A DNA stretch of 64,000 nt, from assembly GCF_017308075.1 (NCBI RefSeq), contig NZ_JAFKFX010000033.1, forward strand, positions 62,001 through 126,000, written 5' to 3'. The translations under genes and the position numbers were made by a program. This document shows, in pieces, positions 41,480 through 51,593 of this stretch. A model generated the notes under the pieces. The model had not been told where the DNA came from. It did no database searches and was given only the letters and a program-made list of their open reading frames with translations. Each line of letters opens with the position of its first letter. Positions within the stretch are counted from its first letter, which is position 1. This DNA comes from Allobosea sp. GTDB taxonomy: Bacteria > Pseudomonadota > Alphaproteobacteria > Rhizobiales > Beijerinckiaceae.

Positions 41480-43318
41480 TCAGAACTCGGCCCAGCCGTC
41501 GGCACCTCCGCTCCCGACCCGCACCGCCGTGCGGACCGGCGGCCTGCCCGCCGGGACGGGCGCGGGCTTCGCTGCCGGGAGCATGGCACGCAGGCCGGCG
41601 GCCAGCCTCTCGGGCGCATCCGAGGCGTCGCGCCCACCGAGCCGAAACGCCCCGACCAGCGCCGCCAGAGCCTGAGTCTCGCCCTGCAATTCGCGCGAGA
41701 GCCGGGAGCTGGCATCGGCCATCATCGCGTTCTGCTGGGTCATCTCGTCCATATGCGCGACGGTCCGCGCCATCTCGTCGACGCCATTGGCCTGTTCGAC
41801 CGCGGCGCTGGAGATGTCGGCGATGGTGCCGGCGACCCGGGTCGCGGCGCTGACGATCTCCTCCAGCGTCTTGCCGGCCTGCTGGACCAGCTTCACCCCG
41901 GAGCGGACCTGCTCGCTCGAATTGCTGATCAGCTCCTTGATCCCGTGGGCAGATTCGCTGGAGCGCTTGGCCAGCGCCCTGACCTCGGAGGCAACCACGG
42001 CGAAGCCCCGGCCGGCATCGCCGGCGCGGGCCGCCTCCACCGCCGCATTCAGCGCCAGCAGATTGGTCTGGAACGAGATCTCGTCGATCATCGAGATGAT
42101 GTCGGCGATCGCGGTCGAGGCCTGCTCGATTCGGCTCATCGCCGTCACCGCATCGGCGACGATCGCGCCGCCACGCGAGGCCACGGTCTTGGCCTCGTCG
42201 CCGAGCGCCGCGGCCTGGCGCGAATTGCCGGCGCTGGTCTTGATCGAGGCGGCGAGCTCCTCGGTGGTCGCCGCCGTCTGCTGCAGGCTGGAAGCCTGCG
42301 CCTCGGTGCGTTCGGCGAGATCGACGCTTTCCGAGGCGATCCGGTCGGCGGCAGCCGCGACCTTCCCGGAAACGCCGCCGACGGCACCGATCACCTGCGC
42401 CATATTGTCGAGAAGTTCGTTGATGCCGTTGCAGAGATCGGCGACCTCGCCCTCCTTGCCCGCCATCGGGATGCGCTGGGTCAGGTCGCGCTCCTTGGCC
42501 CGCCCGATCACGCCCTGCGCCTCCGCCACCGCCTGGGCGAGCTGGCGCGCCGCCTTCTGCTCGCTGATGTCGGTGGCGTACTTCACCACTTTCGTGGGCT
42601 GCCCCTTGGCATCGAAGATCGGATTGTAGCTCGCCTGGATCCACACCTCCCTGCCGCCCTTGCCGAGGCGCAGATACTGGCCGGCATCATATTCGCCGCG
42701 GCCGAGCTTCTGCCAGAAGGCGCGGTATTCCGGCGAATCGCGATAGACCGGCTCGCAGAACATGCCGTGATGCTGGCCCTTGATCTCGGCCAGCGAGTAG
42801 CCGGTGACGGCAAGGAAGTTTTCGTTGGCGTCGAGGATCGTGCCGTCGAGCGAGAACTCGATCACCGCCATCGCCTTGCGGATCGCCCCGAGCTGCCCGG
42901 CCATGTCGGCCTCGCGGTTCTTCTGCGCGGTGATCACCGTCGCGAACTTGATCACCTTCACCGGCCTGCCACCGGCATCGAGCACGGGGCTATAGCTCGC
43001 CTCGATCCAGAGCTCGCTGCCATCGGCCGCGACGCGCAGGAACTGGCGGGCCTGGTATTCGCCACCCGCCAGCTTCGCCCAGAACGCCTTGTAGTCGGCG
43101 CTGGCCGCTTCTTCCTTGCTGACGAACATGCTGTGGTGCCGCCCGCGCACCTGCTCCAACGTGTAGCCGACCGCTCCAAGGAAGTTCTCGTTGGCCTCGA
43201 TAATGGTCCCGTCGAGCTTGAATGTGATCACCGCCATCGAGCGGCCGAGAGCCGCCATCTCACCTTCGAGTTCGCGGCGCGCAGCGCCGCCCGTGAATGG
43301 ATTTAGCCGCATGCCCAT
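41480..43318 (-). CDS. Soluble methyl-accepting chemotaxis protein with two PAS domains
   Basis: A protein of 612 residues with no transmembrane segment. Two PAS-PAC modules are tandem copies: '[20 protein letters not shown]' (about 27-46) and '[20 protein letters not shown]' (about 149). A HAMP-like linker ('[20 protein letters not shown]') leads to the MCP signalling domain with hairpin tip '[20 protein letters not shown]' and '[16 protein letters not shown]'. The tail ends 'GWAEF', resembling the WxxF pentapeptide that tethers CheR/CheB. It probably senses redox state or a small ligand in the cytoplasm. PAS duplication suggests internal gene duplication. Confidence 0.92.
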   Translation of the reverse strand: MGMRLNPFTGGAARRELEGEMAALGRSMAVITFKLDGTIIEANENFLGAVGYTLEQVRGRHHSMFVSKEEAASADYKAFWAKLAGGEYQARQFLRVAADGSELWIEASYSPVLDAGGRPVKVIKFATVITAQKNREADMAGQLGAIRKAMAVIEFSLDGTILDANENFLAVTGYSLAEIKGQHHGMFCEPVYRDSPEYRAFWQKLGRGEYDAGQYLRLGKGGREVWIQASYNPIFDAKGQPTKVVKYATDISEQKAARQLAQAVAEAQGVIGRAKERDLTQRIPMAGKEGEVADLCNGINELLDNMAQVIGAVGGVSGKVAAAADRIASESVDLAERTEAQASSLQQTAATTEELAASIKTSAGNSRQAAALGDEAKTVASRGGAIVADAVTAMSRIEQASTAIADIISMIDEISFQTNLLALNAAVEAARAGDAGRGFAVVASEVRALAKRSSESAHGIKELISNSSEQVRSGVKLVQQAGKTLEEIVSAATRVAGTIADISSAAVEQANGVDEMARTVAHMDEMTQQNAMMADASSRLSRELQGETQALAALVGAFRLGGRDASDAPERLAAGLRAMLPAAKPAPVPAGRPPVRTAVRVGSGGADGWAEF

Positions 43319-43694
43319 CCCCCTGCATTCAGCACCGCGGAACTCGATCCGCGGAAATAAAGGATAGACGACGACAGTTTACGGGCAGCTAAGGAGCTTA
43401 AAAATTCACGGAATAACAAAATCGTGATCGGAAAAGTACTTAAAATTCTAAAGTAAATATAACGCCGAAAACCAACAAAAGCAAAACGGAATACAAAGTC
43501 CAGCAAGAATCAACCGCGCCATTGAAATAGCGACCCAGAAGACGTTTGCACATCAAGCGGGCGGATTGCAGATTTTAATGACTTTAAACAACACGCGAGA
43601 GCGCGGGGCGGCCGACGCGAGAGCTCCCTGTACCTTGACGGGAACCCCGGTCTCCGTGCGCAACCGGAAATTGTTCCGGACGGCTCAGCGAAGC
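43319..43694. other. 376-bp AT-rich gap upstream of the chemoreceptor gene
   Basis: Positions about 43360-43580 are clearly AT-richer than the rest of the window. The stretch should hold the chemoreceptor promoter and ends near the stop of the CinA-like gene. No gene, tRNA or clear hairpin is seen. Confidence 0.5.
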
Positions 43695-44459
43695 TCAGCG
43701 CTTCAGCCGGGCGCGCTCCGTCTCGACCATCGCCTGAACCGCAGCGACCGCCTTCATCAGCTTCTCCGGATCGCGCGAGCGCACCACGAGATTGGTGTCC
43801 GGCCCGGTCTCCGACCAGAACGGATAGGAGCCGATCGTGCAGTCGGGATGGGCGGCGGCGATGGCCGCGAGCGGCGTGCCGATATCGCCCTCGCGCAGAC
43901 CGGCGCGCACCGTTTCGGAGAGGATCTTGACCCCGGTCTTCAGGGTCGGCGCGACGACGTCGAGCATGGCCTGCATGATCGCCGGCACGCCGGCCATGAC
44001 ATGGACATTGCCGATGCGGAAGCCCGGCGCCTTCGACACGGAATTGGCGATCAGCTCGGCCCCGGCGGGAATGCGCGTCATGCGCATGCGGGCCTCGTTG
44101 AGCTGGTCCGGCGGGAAACGCTCGGCGAGCATGGCGATCGCCCGCGGATCGTAGTCGATCGAAACCCCGAAGGCACAGGCGACGGCATCCGCGGTGATGT
44201 CGTCATGGGTCGGGCCGATGCCGCCGGTGGTGAAGACATAGGTGTAGCGCGCGCGGATCGCGTTCAGCGCCGAGACGATTTCGTCCATCAGGTCGGGCAC
44301 GACCCGGACCTCGCGCAGCTCGATGCCGATATTGGTCAGGAATTCGGCGATGTAGCCGATATTCTTGTCCTTGGTCCGCCCCGACAGGATCTCGTCGCCG
44401 ATCACCAGTATCGCCGCGGTGACCGGCGGCTCGAAAGCCTTGTTCGATGACGCGCTCAT
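43695..44459 (-). CDS. CinA-like molybdopterin-binding domain protein
   Basis: A protein of 254 residues. 'AILVIGDEILSGRTKDKNIG' (about 17-36) and 'FTTGGIGPTHDDITADAVA' (about 75-93) are the hallmarks of the MoCF/CinA N-terminal domain. The C-terminal nicotinamide-nucleotide amidase domain of full CinA is absent. Stand-alone members are annotated as competence/damage-inducible or molybdopterin-binding proteins; ADP-ribose pyrophosphatase activity is known for CinA relatives. The true role here is not fixed. It is monocistronic. Confidence 0.88.
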   Translation of the reverse strand: MSASSNKAFEPPVTAAILVIGDEILSGRTKDKNIGYIAEFLTNIGIELREVRVVPDLMDEIVSALNAIRARYTYVFTTGGIGPTHDDITADAVACAFGVSIDYDPRAIAMLAERFPPDQLNEARMRMTRIPAGAELIANSVSKAPGFRIGNVHVMAGVPAIMQAMLDVVAPTLKTGVKILSETVRAGLREGDIGTPLAAIAAAHPDCTIGSYPFWSETGPDTNLVVRSRDPEKLMKAVAAVQAMVETERARLKR

Positions 44460-44581
44460 GGGCAGGCTCCTGGAATGTCGAAGCGGAGAATGACGCCGCC
44501 TGCGCAGAACGGAGCTAAGCGCCTCGGGCCCGGCCGCTCAAGCACCGTCCGGGGCGGAGCCGTCATGCGCGGCAAGGTGGA

Positions 44582-45433
44582 TCAGGACACCTTGCGCTCA
44601 TAGACGAGGTTGAGCCGGGTCTGCGCCAGCAGGCGATAGCCCCGCGCCTCCAGCAGCGCCGGCAGATCCATCTGCCAGCGGGCGCGCGAATCCTCGATGA
44701 CGATGAAGCCCGGCCAGAGCGCCTCGGGCGCATCCCGCAGGAAGGGTTCCAGGATCAGGTCCTCGGCCCCCTCGACATCGAGCTTGATCGCATCGAGCCG
44801 CTCATAGCCCTCGCTCTGCATCAGCGCGAGCAGCGTCGTCGCCGGCACGCGCACCGAGGTCGAGGTGCTGGAGCGGAGCAGGCGCACGCTCGATTCACCC
44901 TTGTTCGCGGGGTCGAGGAACAAGGTCAATTCGCCCGGCTTGTCGGCGAGCGCGCAGGCCACCGCCTTGACCGTGCCGAAGGGGTTGCGGGCGATGTTGT
45001 AGGTCAGCCGCGCGAAGATCTCCGGCTGCGGCTCGACGGCGAGGATGCGCGCCCGGCGCCCTGCTTTTGCGGCGACGAACAGCGAATAGGCACCGATATT
45101 GGCGCCGATATCGATGAAGCAGAAGCCCTCGCCGATCCGGGCCGCGAGCAATTCGCGCTCCCGCGCATCGAAATATTGCGGCGTGAACAGCACGCGCTTC
45201 TCGCAGACATTGCCGTCGGGGTAGAGCCGCATCCGGGCGCCCAGCGCCTCGATGTCGACCGGCCGCCCCTTCAGCGCCTTGAGCCCGAGCCGGCGCAGCG
45301 CGAAGGCGAATTTGCGACCGAGATAGGAGCCGGAGGCGCGCCGGGTGCGCGAGATGATCCGTGCAACCAGCCCCTGCGGCGCGAAGGTTCCGTAGGGCTG
45401 TTCCTCGCCCGACTGCATGTCATTAAGTGCCAT
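44582..45433 (-). CDS. FkbM-family methyltransferase
   Basis: A protein of 283 residues from ATG 45433. SAM-binding motif I is 'FCFIDIGANIGAYSLFVAAK' (about 107), and 'ILAVEPQPEIFARLTYNIAR' and 'DAIKLDVEGAEDLILEPF' follow, the FkbM plan. Members O-methylate sugars or natural products. It is divergent from map. No glycosylation cluster is nearby, so the substrate is open. Confidence 0.87.
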   Translation of the reverse strand: MALNDMQSGEEQPYGTFAPQGLVARIISRTRRASGSYLGRKFAFALRRLGLKALKGRPVDIEALGARMRLYPDGNVCEKRVLFTPQYFDARERELLAARIGEGFCFIDIGANIGAYSLFVAAKAGRRARILAVEPQPEIFARLTYNIARNPFGTVKAVACALADKPGELTLFLDPANKGESSVRLLRSSTSTSVRVPATTLLALMQSEGYERLDAIKLDVEGAEDLILEPFLRDAPEALWPGFIVIEDSRARWQMDLPALLEARGYRLLAQTRLNLVYERKVS

Positions 45434-45557
45434 TGGCGCGCTGTACACGGCAAATCCGCCCTGCGCCAGCACTACCGCGATGTCGCGGCCCGGCCCGTCC
45501 GGCTTGCACCAGCCGCCAAAGCCAATAAATAAAGGCATCAAGGAGCCACTTCTCGAC

Positions 45558-46379
45558 ATGACCCTCGACGAATCGATCGCGCGCGCACGGCGCGAGCCTG
45601 TCATCAAGCTGCACGGCGCCGAAGCTTTCCACGGCATGCGCAAGGCCGGGCGCTTGGTCGCCCAGGGGCTCGACATGCTCGCCGACGAGGTTCGGCCCGG
45701 CGTGACGACCCAGCGGCTCGACGATCTCGCCTTCCAGTTCGCCATGGACAACGGTGCCTATCCGGCGACGCTGTTCTACCGCGGCTACACCAAATCGATC
45801 TGCACCTCGATCAACCACGTCGTCTGTCACGGCATCCCAGACGACAAGCCGCTGCGCGAAGGCGACATCGTCAATATCGACTACACCCTGATCCTCGATG
45901 GCTGGCATGGCGATTCCAGCCGGATGTTCGGCGTCGGCGCGATACCCCGCAAGGCCGAGCGCCTGATCGAGATCACCTATGAGAGCCTGCTGCGAGGCAT
46001 CGCCGCCGTGCGTCCGGGCGCGACCACCGGCGATATCGGCTTCGCCATCCAGCGCTATGCCGAAGGCGAGCGCTGCTCGGTGGTGCGGGATTTCTGCGGC
46101 CACGGCCTCGGCGAGGTCTTCCACGACGCGCCGAACATCCTGCACTATGGCAGCCCCGGCGAAGGCGCCGAACTCAAGCCCGGCATGCTCTTCACCATCG
46201 AGCCGATGATCAACCTCGGCAAGGCGAGCGTGAAGGTGCTCTCCGATGGCTGGACCGCTGTGACACGCGATCGCTCGCTCTCGGCCCAGTTCGAGCATAC
46301 GGTCGGCGTCACGGAAGACGGCTGCGAGATCTTCACGCGCTCGCCCGCCGGCCGCGACAACCCGCTCGCACCCAGATGA
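45558..46379 (+). CDS. map: Methionine aminopeptidase, type I
   Basis: A protein of 273 residues from ATG 45558. The five metal ligands are visible: Asp in 'IVNIDYTL', Asp in 'WHGDSSR', His in '[10 protein letters not shown]', Glu in 'FTIEPMI' and Glu in 'QFEHTVGV'. It removes the initiator methionine from nascent proteins. The AAGGAG ribosome site lies 13 nt from the ATG, rather far. The stop overlaps the radC start by 4 bp (ATGA), showing translational coupling. Confidence 0.95.
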   Translation: MTLDESIARARREPVIKLHGAEAFHGMRKAGRLVAQGLDMLADEVRPGVTTQRLDDLAFQFAMDNGAYPATLFYRGYTKSICTSINHVVCHGIPDDKPLREGDIVNIDYTLILDGWHGDSSRMFGVGAIPRKAERLIEITYESLLRGIAAVRPGATTGDIGFAIQRYAEGERCSVVRDFCGHGLGEVFHDAPNILHYGSPGEGAELKPGMLFTIEPMINLGKASVKVLSDGWTAVTRDRSLSAQFEHTVGVTEDGCEIFTRSPAGRDNPLAPR

Positions 46380-47101
46380 GCGAGAGCGGCAAGGGAAGTC
46401 CCGCTCCCGTTGCCGCGCCCGCCAGCGCCGCCCCGCATCATCTCGGCCATCGCGAGCGGCTGCGCCAGCGCTTCCTCGAAGGCGGCGACGGCGCCCTGCC
46501 CGATTACGAGCTGCTCGAGCTGCTGCTCTTCCGCTCGATCCCCCAGCGCGACGTCAAGCCGCTCGCCAAGCAGCTGATCCAGCATTTCGGCTCCTTCGCC
46601 GAGGTGATCGGCGCACCGGTCTCGCGGCTGCGGGAGGTCAAGGGCATCGGCGAGAGCGTCGCGCTCGACCTCAAGATCGTCGAGGCCTCGCTGAAGCGGG
46701 CGATGAAGGGCCAGATCGCCAAGAAGCCCGTGCTCTCCTCCTGGTCCTCGGTCATCGACTATTGCCGCCTGGCGATGGCCTTCGCCGAGCGCGAGCAGTT
46801 CCGCATCCTCTTCCTCGACAAGAAGAACGCCCTGATCGCCGACGAGGTGCAGCAGACCGGCACCGTCGACCATACCCCGGTCTATCCGCGCGAGGTGATG
46901 CGACGCGCGTTGGAGCTCTCGGCTACAGCCTTGATTTTAATACATAATCATCCATCCGGAGACCCGACACCGTCCGGCGCCGACATGCGCATGACCCGCG
47001 AGCTCGTCGACATCGCCAAGCCGCTCGGCATCGCCATCCACGACCACATCATCGTCGGCCGCGACGGCCATGCCAGCTTCAAGGGGCTCGGCCTGATCTG
47101 A
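46376..47101 (+). CDS. radC: RadC-family JAB1/MPN metalloprotein
   Basis: A protein of 241 residues. N-terminal helix-hairpin-helix segments ('[20 protein letters not shown]', '[17 protein letters not shown]') precede the JAMM domain with '[14 protein letters not shown]' (about 190-203) and '[12 protein letters not shown]'. RadC is conserved but its early link to DNA repair was not confirmed; a metal-dependent peptidase or nuclease-like role is possible. Codons just before and across the JAMM motif (ttg att tta ata cat aat cat) are unlike the rest of the gene. Confidence 0.93.
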   Translation: MSESGKGSPAPVAAPASAAPHHLGHRERLRQRFLEGGDGALPDYELLELLLFRSIPQRDVKPLAKQLIQHFGSFAEVIGAPVSRLREVKGIGESVALDLKIVEASLKRAMKGQIAKKPVLSSWSSVIDYCRLAMAFAEREQFRILFLDKKNALIADEVQQTGTVDHTPVYPREVMRRALELSATALILIHNHPSGDPTPSGADMRMTRELVDIAKPLGIAIHDHIIVGRDGHASFKGLGLI

Positions 47102-47112
47102 ACGTCCCCGGA

Positions 47113-48036
47113 TCAGCCCGACGCCGCGGCGCGCGCCGACTGCAGCGCCCGTGGACGGCGCTTGCGGAAGCGGCGCCTCGCCCAGATGACCAGCCCCGTA
47201 CCCCAGAGCCCGATCAGCACCAGCGACAGCAGCGTGTTGAAAGTGGTCCCCAGCAAGGCGTGCCAGTTGCCCTCATGCAGCGCGCGCGACCAGTTCGTCG
47301 GTGCCGGCTGCAGCCCTTCCCGGGTCACGACATAGGTCGACAGCCGGTTGCCTTCGTAGATCCGGGCGACCAGCCGCCCGCCCCGCATCCGCAGCGAGGT
47401 CAGGCTGGCCAGATCATGGTCGCGCGCGACGGCCGAGACCGCGGCGCGGATCGGCACGCGCTCGCCGCGCGGCCCGGCAGGCGCCCCACCGGTTCCGACG
47501 CCCATCACGATGAACAGCCCGGTCAGCGGGCTCAGCACGACGAGCGGCAGGGTGAGCCAGGCCATTCCGGCGTGCCAGCCGCCCAGCGTGTTGCGCAAGC
47601 GCGGCCAGCCCATGGCGACGCCGAGCACGGCCAGGGCGATCATCGCGACGGTACTGGCCGTCACCAGCCAGCCGAGGTCCAGGAGCAGCCGCTCGTGCAG
47701 GCCGCGCGCCCAGCCGAACCATTCGGCGAGCCCCTCCGTCTCGACCTCCTCGCCGCTGGCGAGGCCGACATCCACTGTTCCGTCCTCTCCGACGCCGGAC
47801 AGTCGGACCAGCTGGTCATAGGTGCGAACCGAGAAGCCGGTCGCCTTGCCGTCCGGATCGTAGCGGTCGAGGAAACCGAGCAGCCGCGCTTCGGTCAGAG
47901 GCGCCGCCGGTGCCTGGCGCTGCGCCAGCGGCTCGAGCGACAGCACCAGCCCCGAGACGATGATTCCGAGTAGAGGCAGCGCGAAAACGAGGGTGATCCA
48001 GCGGTGCAAGCGGAGCAAATAGGGCTTCAATCCCAT
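47113..48036 (-). CDS. PepSY-associated membrane protein
   Basis: A protein of 307 residues. 'LRLHRWITLVFALPLLGIIVSG' region (residues about 8-30) is the PepSY-TM start, followed by a periplasmic part, two further helices ('GWLVTASTVAMIALAVLGVA', 'MAWLTLPLVVLSPLTGLFIV') and a last helix near 280 with a basic tail. The family includes iron-regulated and siderophore-related reductases. It is tail-to-tail with radC (11 bp) and divergent from the Anbu operon. The role is inferred only by family. Confidence 0.83.
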   Translation of the reverse strand: MGLKPYLLRLHRWITLVFALPLLGIIVSGLVLSLEPLAQRQAPAAPLTEARLLGFLDRYDPDGKATGFSVRTYDQLVRLSGVGEDGTVDVGLASGEEVETEGLAEWFGWARGLHERLLLDLGWLVTASTVAMIALAVLGVAMGWPRLRNTLGGWHAGMAWLTLPLVVLSPLTGLFIVMGVGTGGAPAGPRGERVPIRAAVSAVARDHDLASLTSLRMRGGRLVARIYEGNRLSTYVVTREGLQPAPTNWSRALHEGNWHALLGTTFNTLLSLVLIGLWGTGLVIWARRRFRKRRPRALQSARAAASG

Positions 48037-48313
48037 ATTGGAATCTTTCTAACCTGTCGCCGCTGCGGACCTTGCGCTCCTCCCGCCAGCCAGGCAAGCG
48101 ACAGCAACGCCGCAGGCCCCTTTTGGCAGCCCCTGCGCTGTCCAAGGCATGATCGCTCCGCCTTCGGCGCCTTTGGTCGGCGCGCCCACCGCAGTCCGGC
48201 CGCCGCGCTTTGCCCAAGGAACGGGCAAGCTTCGCCGCAACCCTCGGCAGCAGACCTCTTTCCGAAGCCGCGCAATTGCGCATAGGCTACCCGAAACAGG
48301 GGAAGAAGCCTGC

Positions 48314-49729
48314 ATGCCGGCGTTCGACGAGATGACGGGGGGAGAAGGCGGATTGCGCTCGGCCTATGTCGAGCTCGACCGCTGGCTGAAGGAAGCGCCG
48401 CCCGAGATGCTGGCCCTGCGCCGCTCCCAGGCCGAATTGTTCTTCCGGCGCATCGGCATCACCTTCGCCGTCTATGGCGACGAGGAATCGACCGAGCGGC
48501 TGATTCCCTTCGACATCATCCCGCGCGTGCTGACCAAGCCGGAATGGACCAAGCTCGAGAAAGGGCTGCGCCAGCGCGTCACCGCGCTGAACATGTTCCT
48601 CGCCGATGTCTACGGCAAGAAGGAGTGCCTGAAGGCCGGCATCATCCCGGCCGATCTGGTCTACCGCAATGCCTGCTACCAGCTGCAGATGGTCGATTTC
48701 CAGGTGCCGCACGGCATCTACTGCCACATCGCCGGCATCGACATCGTCCGCGTCGACGCCGACACCTTCTATGTGCTGGAGGATAATGCCCGCACCCCGT
48801 CCGGCGTCTCCTACATGATGGAGAACCGCGAGGTGATGCTGCGGCTCTTCCCGGAGCTGTTCGCCACCCACCGCGTCGCGCCGGTCGACAATTACCCCGA
48901 CCAGCTGCTGGCGACGCTGCGCTCGGTCGCGCCGCGCAGCGCTTCCTCCGACCCGACGATCTGCCTTCTGACGCCGGGCCAGTACAATTCGGCCTTCTAC
49001 GAGCACTCGTTCCTGGCCGACAAGCTCGGCGTCGAGCTGGTCGAGGGCTCGGACCTGCTGGTCAAGGACGATATCGTCTACATGCGCACGACCCAGGGGC
49101 CGAAGCGTGTCGACGTGATCTACCGGCGCATCGACGACGACTTCATCGACCCTCTGGTCTTCCGCGGCGATTCCGTGCTCGGCGTGCCCGGCATCATCGG
49201 TGCCTACAAGGCCGGCAACGTCACCCTCGCCAATGCGGTCGGCACCGGCGTCGCCGACGATAAGGCGGTCTACAGCTACATGCCTGAGATCGTGAAGTTC
49301 TTCACCGGCGAGGAGCCGATCCTGAAGAACGTCCCGACCCATCGCTGCCGCGAGCCCGAGGCCAACGCCTATGTGCTCGACAATCTCGAAAAGCTGGTGG
49401 TCAAGGAGGTCAACGGCTCCGGCGGCTACGGCATGCTGGTCGGCCCCCATGCCAGCAAGGCCCAGATCGAGACCTTCCGGCAGAAGCTCAAGCTCCAGCC
49501 CGAGGGCTTCATCGCCCAGCCGACGCTGGCGCTCTCGACCTGCCCGACCTTCGTCGCCTCCGGCGTCGCGCCGCGCCATGTCGACCTGCGGCCTTACGTG
49601 CTCTCGGGCGCCAACGGCATTTCCTGCGTGCCCGGCGGGCTGACCCGCGTCGCGCTGCAGGAGGGCTCTCTGGTGGTCAATTCGAGCCAGGGCGGCGGCA
49701 CCAAGGACACCTGGGTGCTCGACGCATGA
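48314..49729 (+). CDS. Circularly permuted ATP-grasp type 2 protein
   Basis: A protein of 471 residues from ATG 48314 ('MPAFDEMTGGEGGLRSAYVE'). Diagnostic segments are 'ALNMFLADVYGKKECLKAGI' (about 98-117), 'DTFYVLEDNARTPSGVSYMM' (about 153), 'VDVIYRRIDDDFIDPL' (about 263) and 'VKEVNGSGGYGMLVGP' (about 365), the order of the circularly permuted fold. These enzymes are predicted to ligate amino acids or peptides using ATP. It is first in a four-gene unit with alpha-E, transglutaminase-like and Anbu genes, with spacings of 52, 42 and 141 bp. This is the gene neighbourhood described for Anbu proteasome-like systems. The substrate is not known. Confidence 0.92.
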   Translation: MPAFDEMTGGEGGLRSAYVELDRWLKEAPPEMLALRRSQAELFFRRIGITFAVYGDEESTERLIPFDIIPRVLTKPEWTKLEKGLRQRVTALNMFLADVYGKKECLKAGIIPADLVYRNACYQLQMVDFQVPHGIYCHIAGIDIVRVDADTFYVLEDNARTPSGVSYMMENREVMLRLFPELFATHRVAPVDNYPDQLLATLRSVAPRSASSDPTICLLTPGQYNSAFYEHSFLADKLGVELVEGSDLLVKDDIVYMRTTQGPKRVDVIYRRIDDDFIDPLVFRGDSVLGVPGIIGAYKAGNVTLANAVGTGVADDKAVYSYMPEIVKFFTGEEPILKNVPTHRCREPEANAYVLDNLEKLVVKEVNGSGGYGMLVGPHASKAQIETFRQKLKLQPEGFIAQPTLALSTCPTFVASGVAPRHVDLRPYVLSGANGISCVPGGLTRVALQEGSLVVNSSQGGGTKDTWVLDA

Positions 49730-49781
49730 GGATGCCCGCTTTCACCTGCCTTCGAATCCTCCCGGAATCCCGGACCTGACC

Positions 49782-50723
49782 ATGCTTTCGCGCACCGCCG
49801 ACAGCCTCTACTGGGTCTCGCGCTATGTCGAACGGGCCGAGTATCTCGCCCGCATCCTCGACGCCACGACCCGCCTGACCAACCTGCCCTCCGCCTATGG
49901 CGGCGCCGGCACCGAATGGCAGAGCGCGGTCGCCACCGCCGGTTGCGAGGATGCCTTCGCCCTCGCCTATGACGAGGCAAACGAGCGCAATGTCTGCGAG
50001 TTCCTCACCTTCAACCCGGATAATCCGTCCTCGATCCGCAACTGCTTCGCCCTCGCCCGCTCGAACGCCCGTGCGGTGCGCACCGCGCTGACCTCGGAAA
50101 TGTGGGACGCACTCAACGGCGCCTGGCTCGAACTCCAGCGCTTCGAACGCAAGCGCATGGACCGCGAGGAGTTCGCCCGCTTCCTCGACTGGGTGAAGAA
50201 CGTCTCGCTGGTCTTCGACGGCTCAGCCTACCGCACCATGCTGCGCGATGACGGCTACTGGTTCTCGCGACTCGGCGTGCATCTCGAGCGGGCCGACAAC
50301 ACCGCCCGTATCCTCGACGTGAAGTATCATCTGCTTCTGCCGGAGACCGAGCAGGTCGGCGGCTCGCTCGACTATTTCCAGTGGACGACGATGCTGCGCG
50401 AGGTCTCGGCGCTGACCGCCTATCATTGGGTCTATCGCGAAGCGGTGAAGCCGGTGCTGATCGCCGATCTCCTGATCCTCAACAAGCGCATGCCGCGCTC
50501 GCTGGCGAGCTGCTATGAGAGCATCTCGCGCTTCCTCGACCAGATCGGCGATGCCTATGACCGGCACGGCCCGGCCCAGCGCCAGGCCCGCAAAACCCTG
50601 GCCAGCCTGTCGAACATGCCGATCGACGCGGTGATCCGGCGCGGGCTGCACGAGTTCATCGAGGACTTCATCACAGAGAACAACCGCCTTGGTGCGATCA
50701 TCGTCGACCAATATCTGCAATAG
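49782..50723 (+). CDS. Alpha-E domain protein (DUF403)
   Basis: A protein of 313 residues, almost entirely helical. 'MLSRTADSLYWVSRYVERAE' at the start, 'NPDNPSSIRNCFALARSNAR' (about 80-99), 'WFSRLGVHLERADNTARILD' (about 160) and 'HEFIEDFITENNRLGAIIVD' at the end are the conserved alpha-E signatures. The family always travels with circularly permuted ATP-grasp genes and is thought to act with them, perhaps binding a peptide or tRNA-like substrate; the chemistry is unproven. Second gene of the operon. Confidence 0.93.
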   Translation: MLSRTADSLYWVSRYVERAEYLARILDATTRLTNLPSAYGGAGTEWQSAVATAGCEDAFALAYDEANERNVCEFLTFNPDNPSSIRNCFALARSNARAVRTALTSEMWDALNGAWLELQRFERKRMDREEFARFLDWVKNVSLVFDGSAYRTMLRDDGYWFSRLGVHLERADNTARILDVKYHLLLPETEQVGGSLDYFQWTTMLREVSALTAYHWVYREAVKPVLIADLLILNKRMPRSLASCYESISRFLDQIGDAYDRHGPAQRQARKTLASLSNMPIDAVIRRGLHEFIEDFITENNRLGAIIVDQYLQ

Positions 50724-50765
50724 GCCATTGGCCACCGACGGAACCGAGGACCTCAAGCAGCCGCC

Positions 50766-51593
50766 ATGCGTATCCGGATCTCGCACAGCATCGCCTATGC
50801 CTATGCCGAGCCGGTGCGCCAGCTCCGGCAGGTGTTGCGGCTGACGCCCCGCGACCATGACGGCCAGCATGTCATGTCCTGGCGGATCACACCGAACATC
50901 GACGGCCGGCTGCGTTCCAGCCAGGATCCGTTCGGCAATCTCGTCCATGATTTCTCGGCCGACGGGCCGATCGAGAATTATGCGATCGAAGTCAACGGCA
51001 TGGTCGAAACCGTCAATCTCGCTGGGGTCATCCGGGGCGTGGTCGAGAAGGTGCCGCCGGCCGTGTTCATGCGCGACACCAGGCTGACCGAGCCGAGCGC
51101 CGCTCTGCGCGACCTCGCGACCGAGGCGGCGGCCAGGGGCGGCAGCGAGCTCTCGCGCCTGCACGCATTGATGGAGACGCTACACGAAAGAATCGCCTGC
51201 GTGCCGACCGGCGAGCGCCTCGGCATCGGCGCCGGCGCCTGCCTCGAAGCGGGCGAAGGCATCCCGCAGGATGTCGCACATGTCTTCATGACCTGCGCCC
51301 GCTCGCTCGGTGCGCCCGCCCGCTATGTCTCCGGCTATGTCGCGGAATCGCAGACGCTGCCGCATGCCGGCGGGGCCCATGCCTGGGCCGAGGCGTATTT
51401 GCCGGATTATGGCTGGATCGGCTTCGACTGCGCCAACGGGCTCTGCCCGATCGACACCCATATCCGCGTCGCGACCGGTCTCGACTATGCCGACGCGGCG
51501 CCGGTCCGCGGCGCCCGCACCGGCGGCAATGGCGAGAGCCTGCTGGTCGAGGTCCGCGCCCAGGCCGCCCGGCCGCGCCAGCAGGGGCAGTAG
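50766..51593 (+). CDS. Transglutaminase-like protein lacking the catalytic cysteine
   Basis: A protein of 275 residues. The N-terminal bacterial transglutaminase-associated domain ('MRIRISHSIAYAYAEPVRQL') fills about 1-95. The transglutaminase-core segment reads 'GEGIPQDVAHVFMTCARSLG': the expected Cys of the GxCxD motif is Pro167 (codon ccg at 51264). His205 in 'GGAHAWAEAY' and Asp221 in 'GFDCANG' remain. The reading frame is open and codon use is normal, so it looks like a maintained but non-catalytic or altered enzyme. Third gene of the Anbu operon. It may act as a binding or scaffold subunit, or the base may be a sequence error. Confidence 0.85.
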   Translation: MRIRISHSIAYAYAEPVRQLRQVLRLTPRDHDGQHVMSWRITPNIDGRLRSSQDPFGNLVHDFSADGPIENYAIEVNGMVETVNLAGVIRGVVEKVPPAVFMRDTRLTEPSAALRDLATEAAARGGSELSRLHALMETLHERIACVPTGERLGIGAGACLEAGEGIPQDVAHVFMTCARSLGAPARYVSGYVAESQTLPHAGGAHAWAEAYLPDYGWIGFDCANGLCPIDTHIRVATGLDYADAAPVRGARTGGNGESLLVEVRAQAARPRQQGQ

